A stretch of DNA of 37,515 nt, from NCBI GenBank assembly GCA_964389365.1, contig CAYMDO010000018.1, positions 1 through 37,515 on the forward strand, read 5' to 3'. The position numbers and the translations under genes were made by a program. The notes beneath the pieces are model-generated. The model saw only the letters and a list, made by a program, of their open reading frames with translations, was not told the DNA's origin and did no database searches. Shown here piece by piece: positions 7,470 through 16,230 of the stretch; within the stretch, counting starts at the first letter, position 1, and each line of letters starts with the position of its first letter. Source of the DNA: UBA993 sp964389365. GTDB lineage: Bacteria; Bacillota; Dethiobacteria; DTU022.

Positions 7470-8672
7470 CTATATTTGCGTGATAACGGTGAAGATAGGC
7501 AGGTAAAGAGCGACCAGCATACCACCAACCATAATTCCGACCACAATTAACATCAGCGGCTCAATCAGGGCAGTTAAGCCCTTGGTCATGGTAGCCACTT
7601 CTTCTTCATAGAATTCGGCCACCTTATCCATCATGTCAGGGATGTTACCCGTCTCTTCACCGACGGAGATCATATGCGTTACCATCGGCGGAAAGATCCC
7701 GCTTTCAATAAGCGGCTGTGAAACATTGCTGCCTTCCTGTATCTTTTCGCCTGCCAAACTGGTGGCATCGATCACCAGCATATTACCGGTGGCCATTCCT
7801 GATGAATTCAGGGCCTGAACAACCGGGATACCGGTTGCCATCATCGTGGAGAAGGTGCGGGCAAAGCTGGCAATGACCGTCTTCTGAACCAGCTGGCCAA
7901 CAATTGGCAGCCTGAATTTAAGCCGATCGAATTTTCTTTTTCCTTCACTGCTTTTTGTATAAACATTAAACAGCAAACCTATTGCAACAAGGAGCGGTAC
8001 AATGATATACCAGTAAGCTTTCAAAGCATCAGAGGCAGCGATAATAACCCTGGTAGGTAAAGGCAAAACTGCCCCCTCCGGGAAAAAACCAACGAAGATG
8101 GGCACCAAAAAGAAAAGCATGGCAAAAAGAATAATAAATGCGAACGCGAAAATAACCATCGGGTAAAATGAAGCCGATTTAATGCTGTCGCGCAGTTCCT
8201 TATCTTTCTGAAGCTGGTGGGAAAGCCTGTTCAGGGTCGTCTCAAGAGTTCCGCCGGCTTCACCGGCGCTAACCATATTAACATACACACCGCCAAATAT
8301 TTCTGGGTAAGCATGTAAAGCTTCACTAAAGCTAATACCGCTTTCCACGTTGCGTGCTATCTTACCTAAAACATCCCCGAAACTGCGATTTACCACCTGG
8401 GTGCTGAGCGTAAAAAGCGCCCGCGTCAGCGGGATTCCTGAATTTATCATTGCCGCCAACTGGCGGCTGAAAAGGCTCAGATCACCTAGCTTAACTTTTC
8501 GTTGTATTTTAAAAAAACCGCCGGCAAAAGATTTTTTAATCTCTTTAACTTCCATAACCATTAAACCCATGGAACGCAGCCGGGCAATCACGAGCGAAGC
8601 ATCTTCCGCATCTAATTTACCGGTCAACACTTCACCTGAACCTTTTATAGCCTCATAGTAGAACGAACCCAT
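7470..8672 (-). CDS. pilC: Type IV pilus inner-membrane platform protein PilC
   Basis: Length (400 residues) and layout fit PilC/GspF. Two cytoplasmic T2SSF domains appear: LSLFSRQLAAMINSGIPLTR near residues 63-85, and the second copy FARTFSTMMATGIPVVQAL near 270. Membrane helices are MVIFAFAFIILFAMLFFLVP, YWYIIVPLLVAIGLLF and a C-terminal LIVVGIMVGGMLVALYLPIF. PilC connects the ATPases to the growing pilin fibre. It lies between pilT and pilM in the same direction, with GGGAG upstream. Confidence 0.95.
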   Translation of the reverse strand: MGSFYYEAIKGSGEVLTGKLDAEDASLVIARLRSMGLMVMEVKEIKKSFAGGFFKIQRKVKLGDLSLFSRQLAAMINSGIPLTRALFTLSTQVVNRSFGDVLGKIARNVESGISFSEALHAYPEIFGGVYVNMVSAGEAGGTLETTLNRLSHQLQKDKELRDSIKSASFYPMVIFAFAFIILFAMLFFLVPIFVGFFPEGAVLPLPTRVIIAASDALKAYWYIIVPLLVAIGLLFNVYTKSSEGKRKFDRLKFRLPIVGQLVQKTVIASFARTFSTMMATGIPVVQALNSSGMATGNMLVIDATSLAGEKIQEGSNVSQPLIESGIFPPMVTHMISVGEETGNIPDMMDKVAEFYEEEVATMTKGLTALIEPLMLIVVGIMVGGMLVALYLPIFTVITQI

Positions 8673-8701
8673 AAACTTGATCTCCCTGGTTTTAGTTTAG
8701 G

Positions 8702-9799
8702 TTAACCCGGTATAAAGCTTTGTCTTTGCAGCAGCCGCTCAAGTTCAGTTCTGTCAATGCATTTTTCAAGCGCTTCCTCCCGGGCTAGCTTCCCCTCGGC
8801 GTAAAGATCAGCAAGCGCCTGATCCATAGTCTTCATACCGACAGCATGGCTTGACTGCATTACCGAATACAGTTGGTGTTCCTTACCTTCGCGGATCATA
8901 GTGCGCACCGCATTGGTAGTTTTAAGCAATTCCATCGCCATTACACGGCCGTCGCCACTGATGTTGGGAATCAGCTGCTGCGATAGTATAGCCTGCAATG
9001 AACCCGATAACTGCTGCCTGATCTGATCGCGCTGGTGTTCGGCAAAAACATCCACGATACGGTTTATGGTCAGCGGAGCAGTCTGGGTATGAAGCGTAGA
9101 AAATACCAGGTGCCCGGTTTCGGCTGCTGTAAGCGCGATACTGATACTGTCTAAGTCGCGCATTTCGCCGATCAGGATTACATCGGGGTCATGGCGAAGC
9201 ACATGCCTGAGAGCGTTGGCAAAAGATCGGGTATCGATACTGACTTCCCTCTGTTTGACAGAGGACTTCTTATGGGAATGCAAAAATTCAATCGGGTCTT
9301 CAACCGTTACTATATTTAGGCTGCGCTCGCGGTTGATAATATCAATCATCGCTGCCAGCGTGGTCGATTTGCCGCTTCCTGTCGGCCCGGTCACCAGTAC
9401 CAGGCCCCGAGGCAGAAAGCAGAGTTCCCTGACCCCGGGCAGCACTCCCAGCTTGTTCAGATCAGGGATCTCAAAAGGGACTATGCGCAGCGCCATCGCC
9501 GGAGTGCCGCGCTGAAACATCACATTACCCCTGAACCGGGCAACTTTCGGGATGGAGTAAGAAAAATCAAGTTCCAGGTCTTTTTTTAGCATCTCAACCT
9601 GATGCGGCTTGATAATCTGGAGGAGCAGCTCCTTGACGTTATCCGGCGTTAACACGGGGTAATCCAGCTTGACGATATCGCGGTTGATGCGAAACATCGG
9701 CCTGTCCATCGGCACGATATGCACATCGGAAGTTTTACGCTCCACAGCCATAGTCAACAATTGATCAATGGTTACGGGGTATCTGGTGGCTTTTTCCAT
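8702..9799 (-). CDS. pilT: Type IV pilus retraction ATPase PilT
   Basis: The 365-residue protein shows the PilT arrangement: an N-terminal PAS-like domain with TSDVHI, Walker A GPTGSGKSTT near residue 140, the Asp box IVTVEDPIEF, Walker B VILIGEMRD and His box STLHTQTAP. The C-terminal retraction region contains MAMELLKTTNAVRTMIREGK, the counterpart of the AIRNLIREGK motif of PilT. It has no MshEN domain and no CxxC zinc site, which separates it from PilB. Its presence means the pili are expected to retract, for twitching or DNA uptake. GGAGAT precedes the ATG. Confidence 0.95.
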   Translation of the reverse strand: MEKATRYPVTIDQLLTMAVERKTSDVHIVPMDRPMFRINRDIVKLDYPVLTPDNVKELLLQIIKPHQVEMLKKDLELDFSYSIPKVARFRGNVMFQRGTPAMALRIVPFEIPDLNKLGVLPGVRELCFLPRGLVLVTGPTGSGKSTTLAAMIDIINRERSLNIVTVEDPIEFLHSHKKSSVKQREVSIDTRSFANALRHVLRHDPDVILIGEMRDLDSISIALTAAETGHLVFSTLHTQTAPLTINRIVDVFAEHQRDQIRQQLSGSLQAILSQQLIPNISGDGRVMAMELLKTTNAVRTMIREGKEHQLYSVMQSSHAVGMKTMDQALADLYAEGKLAREEALEKCIDRTELERLLQRQSFIPG

Positions 9800-9947
9800 A
9801 TCGGGATCTCCAAATACTATTATTTATTTTTGCCCCCACCCCAACACTCCCCCTTTATGGGCAGGGATTTTAGGGAAGCTTTGCACATATCGATGTTTAC
9901 TACCTGCAATCAGGGCGGCATCGCCGGTTAACAGTTAAAACATGCTA

Positions 9948-11363
9948 CTATTCTGTGCCGGTGGTGCTTATAAATACAGCCTCCAAAGAGCGGTCTTTAT
10001 AGATTTTAAATATATAGTTCCGGCTGGTCGATATTTCGGAACCGGCCTCAATCCATCGCACAAAATCATAACCTTCCGCCGGTGTTGCGGTTATAGTTAC
10101 CGTTGAACCACTGCTGTAGGTACCTGAACCGCTTAAATTGCCGCCCTCCTGGGGAACCGCACTTAGCGCTAAAAAATACGAGATGGTCGTTGCCGGTACA
10201 TGTTGGGTGCTCGGCACCAGCTGTGTTCCATAAGTAATTTCGGTTTCCGCAATTTCCGGAAAAGAAAGCGGCGAAGTAGGCGCAGAATTTATTGCAGCTA
10301 TCATCTGGCTTACCAGTTCAATGTTGGCAGGGGTTCCCTCCGCTATTAAGTAGCGAACCTGGTCATTTTGATCACCAGTAAAATTGCGTGTGATTTTCAT
10401 TTTTATATCATAAGGTTTAATGATCGGGTTTTCCCAATCCATGAAGATACTGGGCACCGGATCGGGGTGATCCCAGGAAATCCAGTCCACGTCGGTGCGC
10501 CCGTCGCGAAAACCATCGAGCAGAATACTGAGCAGATCAATCAAAGCTTCCAGCTCTTCATCAGCCCGGGGGCCGCTGGCCACCGCAACAGGCATTCTTA
10601 TTTTACGTAGGCCACCCACCGCAAAATCGGCATTTTCCATAACGTCAAGAGCATTGATCAATTCCCGGGCCATCCCCAGGGTCATCGGGGTCCCCTGAAG
10701 CCACAGTGCCTGCTGGTTTGAATCAACATTCAGGCTGCGAACATCCACCCCAAGCTGTGAAAGATAGTCCTGCATGGAAGAAGCCGAGACATAAAACAGG
10801 CCATACCGGGTGAGCATCAGCCTCTCGGCAAAATTGCTGTATAGCTTTTCGCGCTGGGCTACAACATAATTGCGCCCGACCACAAGGTAATCAAAACCCT
10901 GGTTCTGCAGGATTAACTCGAGTGTGGTAATCGGCGATAATGCTTCAGATTTAAAGGTGATCCTTATCGGTTGTTCAAGATATATGATATTTACCCCTAT
11001 TTTATATGCGATAAGCGATAGGACATCCAGAATATTGGCGTCGCTTACATCTAAAGAGATTGTGGAAACGCCGCCCTGGCCCTGTCGCGGTGCTGAAGGA
11101 ATTGCATCAGCCGCGTCTGCCCAGAGCTGTTCTTCAAGAACTGCTGCATGCGGATCAAAGAATTCTGTAAGCTGCTCATCTTTGCTGCCAGAAGCTAAAC
11201 CTGACAGCACCTGGTCACCAGAGCTGTATGAAAATCCGCGTTCGGCCCCAGGTCCCAAACTGCAGTTCAGGGTAACAACAAAAGTTAATAATAACGTCAA
11301 AGTCAGGTAGAGATAAGGCTTTTTTATTGTATAGCCAGCAGCTTTTCGGCGTTTACTCCTCAT
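9948..11363 (-). CDS. Secretin N-domain (STN) protein lacking the secretin pore
   Basis: After a membrane anchor or uncleaved signal (YLYLTLTLLLTFVVTLN, residues 18-34), residues about 95-170 match the secretin/TonB short N-terminal domain: ISLDVSDANILDVLSLIAYK, IRITFKSEALSPITTLELIL and DYLVVGRNYVV. A second N1-like part follows (YVSASSMQDYLSQLGV, LWLQGTPMTLGMARELINAL). The conserved C-terminal secretin barrel is absent; instead residues 405-465 form an InlB/Flg_new-type beta repeat (GTYSSGSTVTITATPAEGYD). PilQ needs the barrel only where there is an outer membrane, so this fits a monoderm cell. The ATG directly follows the stop of the gene before it (TAAATG). It is probably a wall-side guide or gasket for the pilus; the function is inferred. 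Confidence 0.75.
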   Translation of the reverse strand: MRSKRRKAAGYTIKKPYLYLTLTLLLTFVVTLNCSLGPGAERGFSYSSGDQVLSGLASGSKDEQLTEFFDPHAAVLEEQLWADAADAIPSAPRQGQGGVSTISLDVSDANILDVLSLIAYKIGVNIIYLEQPIRITFKSEALSPITTLELILQNQGFDYLVVGRNYVVAQREKLYSNFAERLMLTRYGLFYVSASSMQDYLSQLGVDVRSLNVDSNQQALWLQGTPMTLGMARELINALDVMENADFAVGGLRKIRMPVAVASGPRADEELEALIDLLSILLDGFRDGRTDVDWISWDHPDPVPSIFMDWENPIIKPYDIKMKITRNFTGDQNDQVRYLIAEGTPANIELVSQMIAAINSAPTSPLSFPEIAETEITYGTQLVPSTQHVPATTISYFLALSAVPQEGGNLSGSGTYSSGSTVTITATPAEGYDFVRWIEAGSEISTSRNYIFKIYKDRSLEAVFISTTGTE

Positions 11364-11996
11364 TTATCTGCCCTCCTGACCATCATTGTCAAAACCATCA
11401 TCAAGCATCCTGGTTTGCGGGGGTTGTTTTAGAAACAAGCTGATTTCCTGGTTGTATGCCCGAAGAACCACTGTTTCCCTGTTAATTTCAAGGACCGCCC
11501 ATAGGTCGTCAACATAATCGCCAACCTTAACGATATAAGAATTGCCGCCGGATTCAATAATAGCCATTGGGCCACCCGAACCGCCTATCGCCACTCCGGT
11601 TAGCTTGATCGGTTCAGCAAAAGGGTCGACATACTGGTTAACGGGTACCCAGCTGCCATCTTCCATCACTCCGTCGCTTCTTCGCTGTTGAGGCAAAACT
11701 TCTGCAACCACGACAGAACCGTCAGCCTTATCGCTATCACTGCCCCCCGGCGTATCGGCAAGGGCCTGGATATCGTCAGCGTGCTGTGAACTGTTTAAGA
11801 CAATTATGACAACTCCCGCAGCAATAAGGGCCACAACACAACAAGCAACCAGCAAAAGCTGCTTGTCTTTTTTCAGGTTTTCGATAATAAGGCCAACCTG
11901 GTCCAGGAATTTCTTAAAAAAACCACTTATTTTTTCCCCTTTAGGTTGGCTCTTGCGATTGTTGTGCTCTGTTTCTATTCTTACCAAGATCACCAC
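11364..11996 (-). CDS. PilP/GspC-like pilus assembly protein
   Basis: The 210-residue protein has a basic cytoplasmic N-terminus, one membrane helix (LLLVACCVVALIAAGVVIIV), an acidic linker, and a small domain starting at DPFAEPIKLTGVAIGG, followed by AIIESGGNSYIVKVGDYVDD and ETVVLRAYNQEISLFL. This DPF ... GV ... VKVGD layout matches the homology region of PilP and GspC, which contact PilN/PilO and the N-domains of the secretin. It is the first gene after the operon riboswitch and is coupled to the secretin N-domain gene. The start is given as the first GTG; a TTG at 11987, eight bases after GGAG, is equally plausible. The match is by pattern, without a unique catalytic motif. Confidence 0.7.
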   Translation of the reverse strand: MVILVRIETEHNNRKSQPKGEKISGFFKKFLDQVGLIIENLKKDKQLLLVACCVVALIAAGVVIIVLNSSQHADDIQALADTPGGSDSDKADGSVVVAEVLPQQRRSDGVMEDGSWVPVNQYVDPFAEPIKLTGVAIGGSGGPMAIIESGGNSYIVKVGDYVDDLWAVLEINRETVVLRAYNQEISLFLKQPPQTRMLDDGFDNDGQEGR

Positions 11997-12080
11997 TCCG
12001 TATAAGGCGAGTTAACCGTCATTGGCTTACAAGTACAGGCTGCTTTCATGGCAAGCCTGGGAAAACGTCTAAATTAAATA

Positions 12081-12183
12081 AATGCCTGTTTCGGCAACCG
12101 AACAATCCTACCACTTCAGCGGTAATAACCCTTGGCTTTGCTTCACTAACTTTCGGCAGCTTTGCAGTTCAGCGACAGGCATT
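12081..12183 (-). promoter_or_regulatory. Cyclic di-GMP-I riboswitch before the type IV pilus operon
   Basis: On the minus strand an 8-bp closing stem AATGCCTG/CAGGCATT encloses GCAAAGCTGCCGAAAGTTAG with a GAAA-type loop, the core AAGCAAAGCCAAGGGTTA, a second arm CCGCTGAAGTGG and TAGGATTGTTCGGTTGCCGAA. It is more diverged than the other three copies: AAGCAAAGCC replaces GACGCAAAGCC, and GGGTTA replaces GGGTCTAA. It lies 84 bases upstream of the first pilus gene. Confidence 0.85.
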
Positions 12184-12205
12184 AAACAAATTCTATTAAA
12201 TATCT

Positions 12206-12233
12206 ATTATACCATATTTTGTAGCATTAGCAA
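12206..12233 (-). promoter_or_regulatory. Promoter of the type IV pilus operon
   Basis: On the minus strand TTGCTA (12228-12233) and a perfect TATAAT (12206-12211) are 16 bp apart. Transcription would begin about 15 bases before the riboswitch closing stem. The remaining DNA up to yqeG (12234-12394) is AT-rich and shows nothing else I can name. Confidence 0.6.
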
Positions 12234-12394
12234 GTAATATTTCAAATATATGAGAATATTACTATTTCTTTCTTCTTTATTCTGCCCTACAACCTGCCCC
12301 AACCGGCTACTATAAGTTTTTTACAGCACTATTTCATTAATTAAATGTTATTTCCTGCAAACGCCGGAATTATTTTGATAAACGTTTTTAGCGT

Positions 12395-12880
12395 TTAAGG
12401 CTTCTTAACAAAGATACGCTCCATGACCCGCATCAATTTAGTCCAGATAAATTCTTTTTCAGAGATCGGTTGGACAAGGATGGTATAAAGCCCGATCCGA
12501 TTACCGCCAAGAACATCGGTAAAGATCTGGTCACCAACCACCGCCACCTGTTCCGGTTTTAACTGCATCAGATGCAGTGCTTTCCGGAAAGCCCGCCTCC
12601 GGGGTTTAATAGCAGACCAAATCGCCGGTATGCCCAATTCGCGCGCCAGTTGACCGCCACTGTCTCTACTGTTATTAGAAACGATGGCCAACCTAAAATC
12701 CCTATTTTTGAGGTCGGAAAACCAGTCGGCCAGGCGCGGGTAAACAGTCCGGTCGCTCCAGGGTACAAGGGTGTTATCCATGTCGGTTATGATCCCCTTA
12801 ATCCCCTGTTTTTCCAACTGGTCAAAATTTATCTCAAAAATGTTATTAAGGCTCAGATCAGGCAGCAATAATTGGCGCAA
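12395..12880 (-). CDS. yqeG: YqeG-family HAD phosphatase
   Basis: The protein has the HAD subclass IIIA motifs of YqeG. Motif I is GIITDMDNTLVPW with the paired aspartates, motif II is AIVSNNS, and motifs III/IV are in VAVVGDQIFTDVLGGNRIG. The family opening LLPDLSLNNIFEI places the start near a TTG at 12880, which has GGGAGG eight bases upstream. A longer ATG start (12922) is possible, and the frame continues into the IS element, which cannot be native. At about 161 residues it matches the usual length. YqeG proteins include phosphatidylglycerol-phosphate phosphatases in some lineages; the substrate here is not certain. An IS1634-type element has inserted about 60-70 bases upstream. Confidence 0.88.
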   Translation of the reverse strand: MRQLLLPDLSLNNIFEINFDQLEKQGIKGIITDMDNTLVPWSDRTVYPRLADWFSDLKNRDFRLAIVSNNSRDSGGQLARELGIPAIWSAIKPRRRAFRKALHLMQLKPEQVAVVGDQIFTDVLGGNRIGLYTILVQPISEKEFIWTKLMRVMERIFVKKP

Positions 12881-12940
12881 TAACTTATCCTCCCTTAAAG
12901 TGCTGCAGCCGCTTGGCAACATTGCTTTAAACCTAACTCT

Positions 12941-12996
12941 ATCATATTGGTAACCTTTTTTACAATAATGCTTATTTTTTAGGCGGCAAGCGTTCC
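12941..12996. repeat. Left copy of the 56-bp target site duplication
   Basis: These 56 bases recur at 15001-15056 with one mismatch (C at 12943 against A at 15003). The two copies exactly bracket the transposase-bearing segment 12997-15000. Long, variable direct repeats are known for IS1634-type elements. Confidence 0.88.
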
Positions 12997-13093
12997 GGTT
13001 AGTTTGACAGCATAAATATTGGGAATAGGACAAGAACCCTTTAAGCATAGGGCTTAAGGGGTTTATTTTTTTTGTTATTTACACATTTACTAA

Positions 13094-13122
13094 TGGCACA
13101 AATAGGCACAATATGATATAAT
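13094..13122 (+). promoter_or_regulatory. Transposase promoter
   Basis: TGGCAC (13094-13099) and a perfect TATAAT (13117-13122) are separated by 17 bp, 42 bases before the transposase ATG. The -35 match is moderate. Confidence 0.45.
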
Positions 13123-13164
13123 ATAACCGGAGCAGTTCACTACGCACCTAAAGGAGTGCCGTAT

Positions 13165-14901
13165 ATGTATCTTAAAAAAACTTATCGGAAAGATTCGGGC
13201 AGAACCTACCTTGTTATCGCTCAAAAATACAGAAATCCAAAGACGAATGTTTCTACAGATCGCACGATCAAATCCTTAGGCTATCTAGACGAATTAGTAA
13301 AACTCTACGCTGATCCGGTTGCCCATTTCAAAGAAGTGGCCCGCAAGATGACGGAGGATGAAAAGAGAAGCAAAGAGCTTACCTTGAAGATTAACATGAA
13401 CGAAGAGCTTGAACCGGGCACTGATGAGCGGAAAAACTTTGGTTACGCGGCCATCTTAAAAATATACCATGAGCTCGATTTGCACCGCTTTTTCAACAAC
13501 AAAGCCAGAAATGAAGGCTTTAAGTTCAACTCTAATTCGATTATGCTCTTGCTGATCATCTCGAGGTTACTGTCGCCTGGTTCTAAGAAAAAAGCTTTTG
13601 CAGAAAAGGAGCGTTACTTTGAGCGGTTTAATTTTTCGCTTGCCGATATCTACCGGGCTCTTTCGCACTACGCAAAAATCGCTACAGATTGCCAGAGGCA
13701 TCTGCACGAGCAGATAGCTGGCAAATATGGCAGCAACACTAAGATAATCTACTATGATGTGACTAACTTCTACTTTGAGATTGACCGGGCCGATGAGTTG
13801 CGAAAATTCGGCCGTTCGAAGGAGCATCGCCACAATCCACTGGTTCAGATGGGTTTGGCCATGGATGCGGACGGAGTCCCACTTCACTACGAGCTTTTCC
13901 CCGGAAACAAGTTAGATAAGGAAACGTTTCGTTCTGTCATCGGTGAAGTCAGAAAAAACTATGGCACGGGCAGGATTGTCGTGGTTGCCGATATGGGGGT
14001 AATCACCGGTGATAATATCTATTATCTGACCGGGGGTAAGAACAGGAATGGTTATGTCTTTAGTTTTTCGATCCGCGGCGGCACTGAGGTTTTCAAAAGT
14101 TACGTCCTTGAACAAAATGGTTATGTCGGTTCTCACGGTAAGCCGGCAACAGAAGATGATGAGTTTAAAATTAAAAGCAGACGGATTGCCCGTGAAATTA
14201 AGGTGACCATGCGAAGCGGCAAAACGGCTAAGAAGATTGTTTATGAAAAGCAGGTGGTCTTCTGGGCTAAAAAGTATGCGGACAAAGCTAAAGCCGAGCG
14301 TGAAGAGCTGGTTAAAAAAGCTTTTGCGTTAATTGCTGATCCGCAAAAATACAGTCGGGCTACTTCGTACGGCGCAGCAAAATATGTCAAAGATTTAGAG
14401 TTTGATAAAGACACCGGTGAGGTTATTACAGGCAAAAAGCACCCCGTTTTTGATTTCGAAAAGCTTGAAATAGAAGAGCTCTATGATGGTTATTACGCCA
14501 TTGTTACCAGTGAGCTTGATCTGTCCGATCAGCAGATCATTGATACTTACCGCGGTCTGTGGGAGATTGAAGAGACCTTTAAAGTCACAAAAGGAACTAT
14601 TGAAGCACGCCCTGTTTTCCTCTCCAGGCAGGAGCGCATCGATGCTCACTTTCTGAGCTGCTTCATTGCCCTGGTGATCATCAGGCTGCTCCAAAAATTA
14701 ACTGACAGACGTTATTCTCCGGAAATAATTGTCCAATGTTTAAACAAAATCTCTTGCTCCCATGAGCAGGATAACCTTTACCTTTTTGATTATAGAAGTG
14801 AAGTTTCCGATTCCATCGGCAGCGTTTTAGGGATCGATTTCACCCGCAAAAGGTTGCAGTTAGCCGAGGTGAAAAACATTTTGGCTAATGCTAAAAAATG
14901 A
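13165..14901 (+). CDS. IS1634-family DDE transposase
   Basis: The 578-residue protein has the IS4-superfamily catalytic triad. The first Asp is in IIYYDVTNFYFE near residue 198, the second in VVVADMGVITGDN near 276, and the Glu in YRGLWEIEETFKVTKGTIEA near 468, which is the Y-x-x-x-W-x-I-E-E-x-F signature. The N-terminal part (LVIAQKYRNPK ... RTIKSLGYLDEL) is the IS1634-type start. AAGGAG lies eight bases before the ATG at 13165; a GTG nine bases earlier overlaps that site and is less likely. The frame is open throughout and no catalytic residue is missing, so the element may be active. Confidence 0.95.
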   Translation: MYLKKTYRKDSGRTYLVIAQKYRNPKTNVSTDRTIKSLGYLDELVKLYADPVAHFKEVARKMTEDEKRSKELTLKINMNEELEPGTDERKNFGYAAILKIYHELDLHRFFNNKARNEGFKFNSNSIMLLLIISRLLSPGSKKKAFAEKERYFERFNFSLADIYRALSHYAKIATDCQRHLHEQIAGKYGSNTKIIYYDVTNFYFEIDRADELRKFGRSKEHRHNPLVQMGLAMDADGVPLHYELFPGNKLDKETFRSVIGEVRKNYGTGRIVVVADMGVITGDNIYYLTGGKNRNGYVFSFSIRGGTEVFKSYVLEQNGYVGSHGKPATEDDEFKIKSRRIAREIKVTMRSGKTAKKIVYEKQVVFWAKKYADKAKAEREELVKKAFALIADPQKYSRATSYGAAKYVKDLEFDKDTGEVITGKKHPVFDFEKLEIEELYDGYYAIVTSELDLSDQQIIDTYRGLWEIEETFKVTKGTIEARPVFLSRQERIDAHFLSCFIALVIIRLLQKLTDRRYSPEIIVQCLNKISCSHEQDNLYLFDYRSEVSDSIGSVLGIDFTRKRLQLAEVKNILANAKK

Positions 14902-14935
14902 GCCTGTTCCCTACATATTCGTGACAACGGATAAA

Positions 14936-14976
14936 GGCCGCAAACCCTTTATCCATAAGGGTACGGCCCGTTTTTA
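14936..14976 (+). terminator. Intrinsic terminator of the transposase gene
   Basis: GGCCG and CGGCC close a stem that contains a second pairing, ACCCTT with AAGGGT, followed by CGTTTTTA. It lies 35 bases after the transposase stop and inside the element. Confidence 0.75.
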
Positions 14977-15000
14977 TGTCTTTTTGCTGTCAAAGTCAGG

Positions 15001-15056
15001 ATAATATTGGTAACCTTTTTTACAATAATGCTTATTTTTTAGGCGGCAAGCGTTCC
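15001..15056. repeat. Right copy of the 56-bp target site duplication
   Basis: This is the partner of 12941-12996, identical at 55 of 56 bases, starting exactly where the right inverted repeat ends. It forms the native upstream region of the dehydrogenase gene that follows. Confidence 0.88.
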
Positions 15057-15130
15057 AAAAGAAAGTTTTATCAGTTATGATATAGAGAAACAATTTGCCC
15101 GATACAGAAGATAGAAACGGAGGTAAAAGA

Positions 15131-16180
15131 ATGTATAAAATTGCAGTGCTCCCCGGCGATGGAACCGGATTTGAGCAGGTTACTGAAGGCATAAAGGTGC
15201 TGAAGGCCGTAGAAGATAAATTCGGCTTTAAGCTGGTGACAACTGATTATGATTTAGGCGGCGAGCGCTACATGCGTACCGGGGAAGTTCTGCCGGAAAG
15301 TGTCTTGGATGAGCTTAAGGCATATGATGCGATATTCCTGGGTGCAATCGGCCATCCCGATGTAAAACCGGGCATCCTGGAGAAAGGACTATTACTGAAG
15401 CTGCGGTTTGAGCTCGATTTGTATGTTAATTTGCGGCCGGTAAAGCTTTTTCCCGGTGTGAGTACGCCGATAAAGGATAAGAAGCCGGATGACATTGATT
15501 TTGTGGTAGTTCGCGAGAACACCGAAGGCCTGTACTGCGGGGCCGGAGGCTTCCTGCGCAAGGGGACTGCCGATGAGGTGGCAGTCCAGGAATCGGTTAA
15601 TACCAGGATGGGCGTAGAGCGCTGCCTGCGTTACGCTTTTGAATACTGCCGTGATAAAAGAGCACGCAAAAAATTGACTCTTTGCGGAAAAACAAATGTA
15701 TTGACCTACGCTTTCGATCTCTGGGAAAGGACTTTTCATGAAATCGGCCCTGAATACCCCGAAGTTGAGCGGGATTATGCCCATGTTGACGCAATTTGCA
15801 TGTGGATGATAAAAAACCCGGAATGGTTTGATGTAATTGTCACCGATAATATATTTGGCGATATTATTACCGACCTGGGCGCCATTATCCAGGGCGGAAT
15901 GGGCATTGCCGCCGGGGGTAATATTCATCCGGGCAAAGTATCGATGTTTGAGCCGATCGGCGGATCAGCCCCAAAATATACAGGATTGGGTGTGATTAAC
16001 CCCCTGGCTTCAATTTGTGCCGGAGCAATGATGCTTGATCATTTAGGCGAAACAGAAGCAGCCGCCAGCATTGAGCTGGCTGTAGCAAAGGTGTGCCGCG
16101 AGAGGCTTAAATCACTAAATGCCGGCCAAATGGGATACAGCACAGCGGAAGTAGGCGACCTGGTAGTAAAAGAACTTTAA
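15131..16180 (+). CDS. Isopropylmalate/isocitrate dehydrogenase-family oxidoreductase
   Basis: The 349-residue protein belongs to the NAD(P)-dependent beta-decarboxylating dehydrogenases. The N-terminus has the turn VLPGDGTGFEQV; substrate contacts are in LRFELDLYVNLRPVKLF and RENTEGLYCG, and the metal/NAD site is in DVIVTDNIFGDIITDLGA and EPIGGSAPKYTG. The NAD-binding end has the usual Gly-rich form. In this family the residues around RENTEG help distinguish substrates; this version is between isocitrate and tartrate-type enzymes rather than canonical LeuB (REL-GG). No leuA, leuC or leuD is near, so 3-isopropylmalate is not assured. AGGAGGT-like GGAGGT lies 8 bases before the ATG. Its promoter region is the right copy of the IS duplication. 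Confidence 0.85.
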   Translation: MYKIAVLPGDGTGFEQVTEGIKVLKAVEDKFGFKLVTTDYDLGGERYMRTGEVLPESVLDELKAYDAIFLGAIGHPDVKPGILEKGLLLKLRFELDLYVNLRPVKLFPGVSTPIKDKKPDDIDFVVVRENTEGLYCGAGGFLRKGTADEVAVQESVNTRMGVERCLRYAFEYCRDKRARKKLTLCGKTNVLTYAFDLWERTFHEIGPEYPEVERDYAHVDAICMWMIKNPEWFDVIVTDNIFGDIITDLGAIIQGGMGIAAGGNIHPGKVSMFEPIGGSAPKYTGLGVINPLASICAGAMMLDHLGETEAAASIELAVAKVCRERLKSLNAGQMGYSTAEVGDLVVKEL

Positions 16181-16230
16181 CCACAAAGCCCCCTGCCCAG
16201 AAGTGATAGGGCAAGGTTGAGGATGGAAAA

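Larger units (their letters stand above)
12997..15000 (+). mobile_element. IS1634-family insertion sequence
   Basis: This 2004-bp element lies between the 56-bp direct repeats. Its tips form an imperfect inverted repeat: 12997-13016 and the complement of 14981-15000 agree at 15 of 20 bases, including TTTGACAGCA in full. It contains one transposase gene with its own promoter and terminator. It has separated yqeG from the divergent dehydrogenase gene, but the duplication leaves each gene with its nearby upstream bases. The near-identity of the repeats and the intact transposase suggest a recent insertion. Confidence 0.9.

Noticed and set aside
12881..13048. N-terminal extension of YqeG with residues such as RLKNKHYCKKGYQY.
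   Set aside because: The extension is encoded by the IS target duplication and IS tip; the family start and ribosome binding site place the true start near 12880.
13567..13887. Long frames opposite the transposase gene.
   Set aside because: They lack start signals and family motifs and mirror the codon pattern of the sense gene; treated as shadows. The same applies to opposite-strand frames over pilB, alaS and the receiver-signal peptidase genes.
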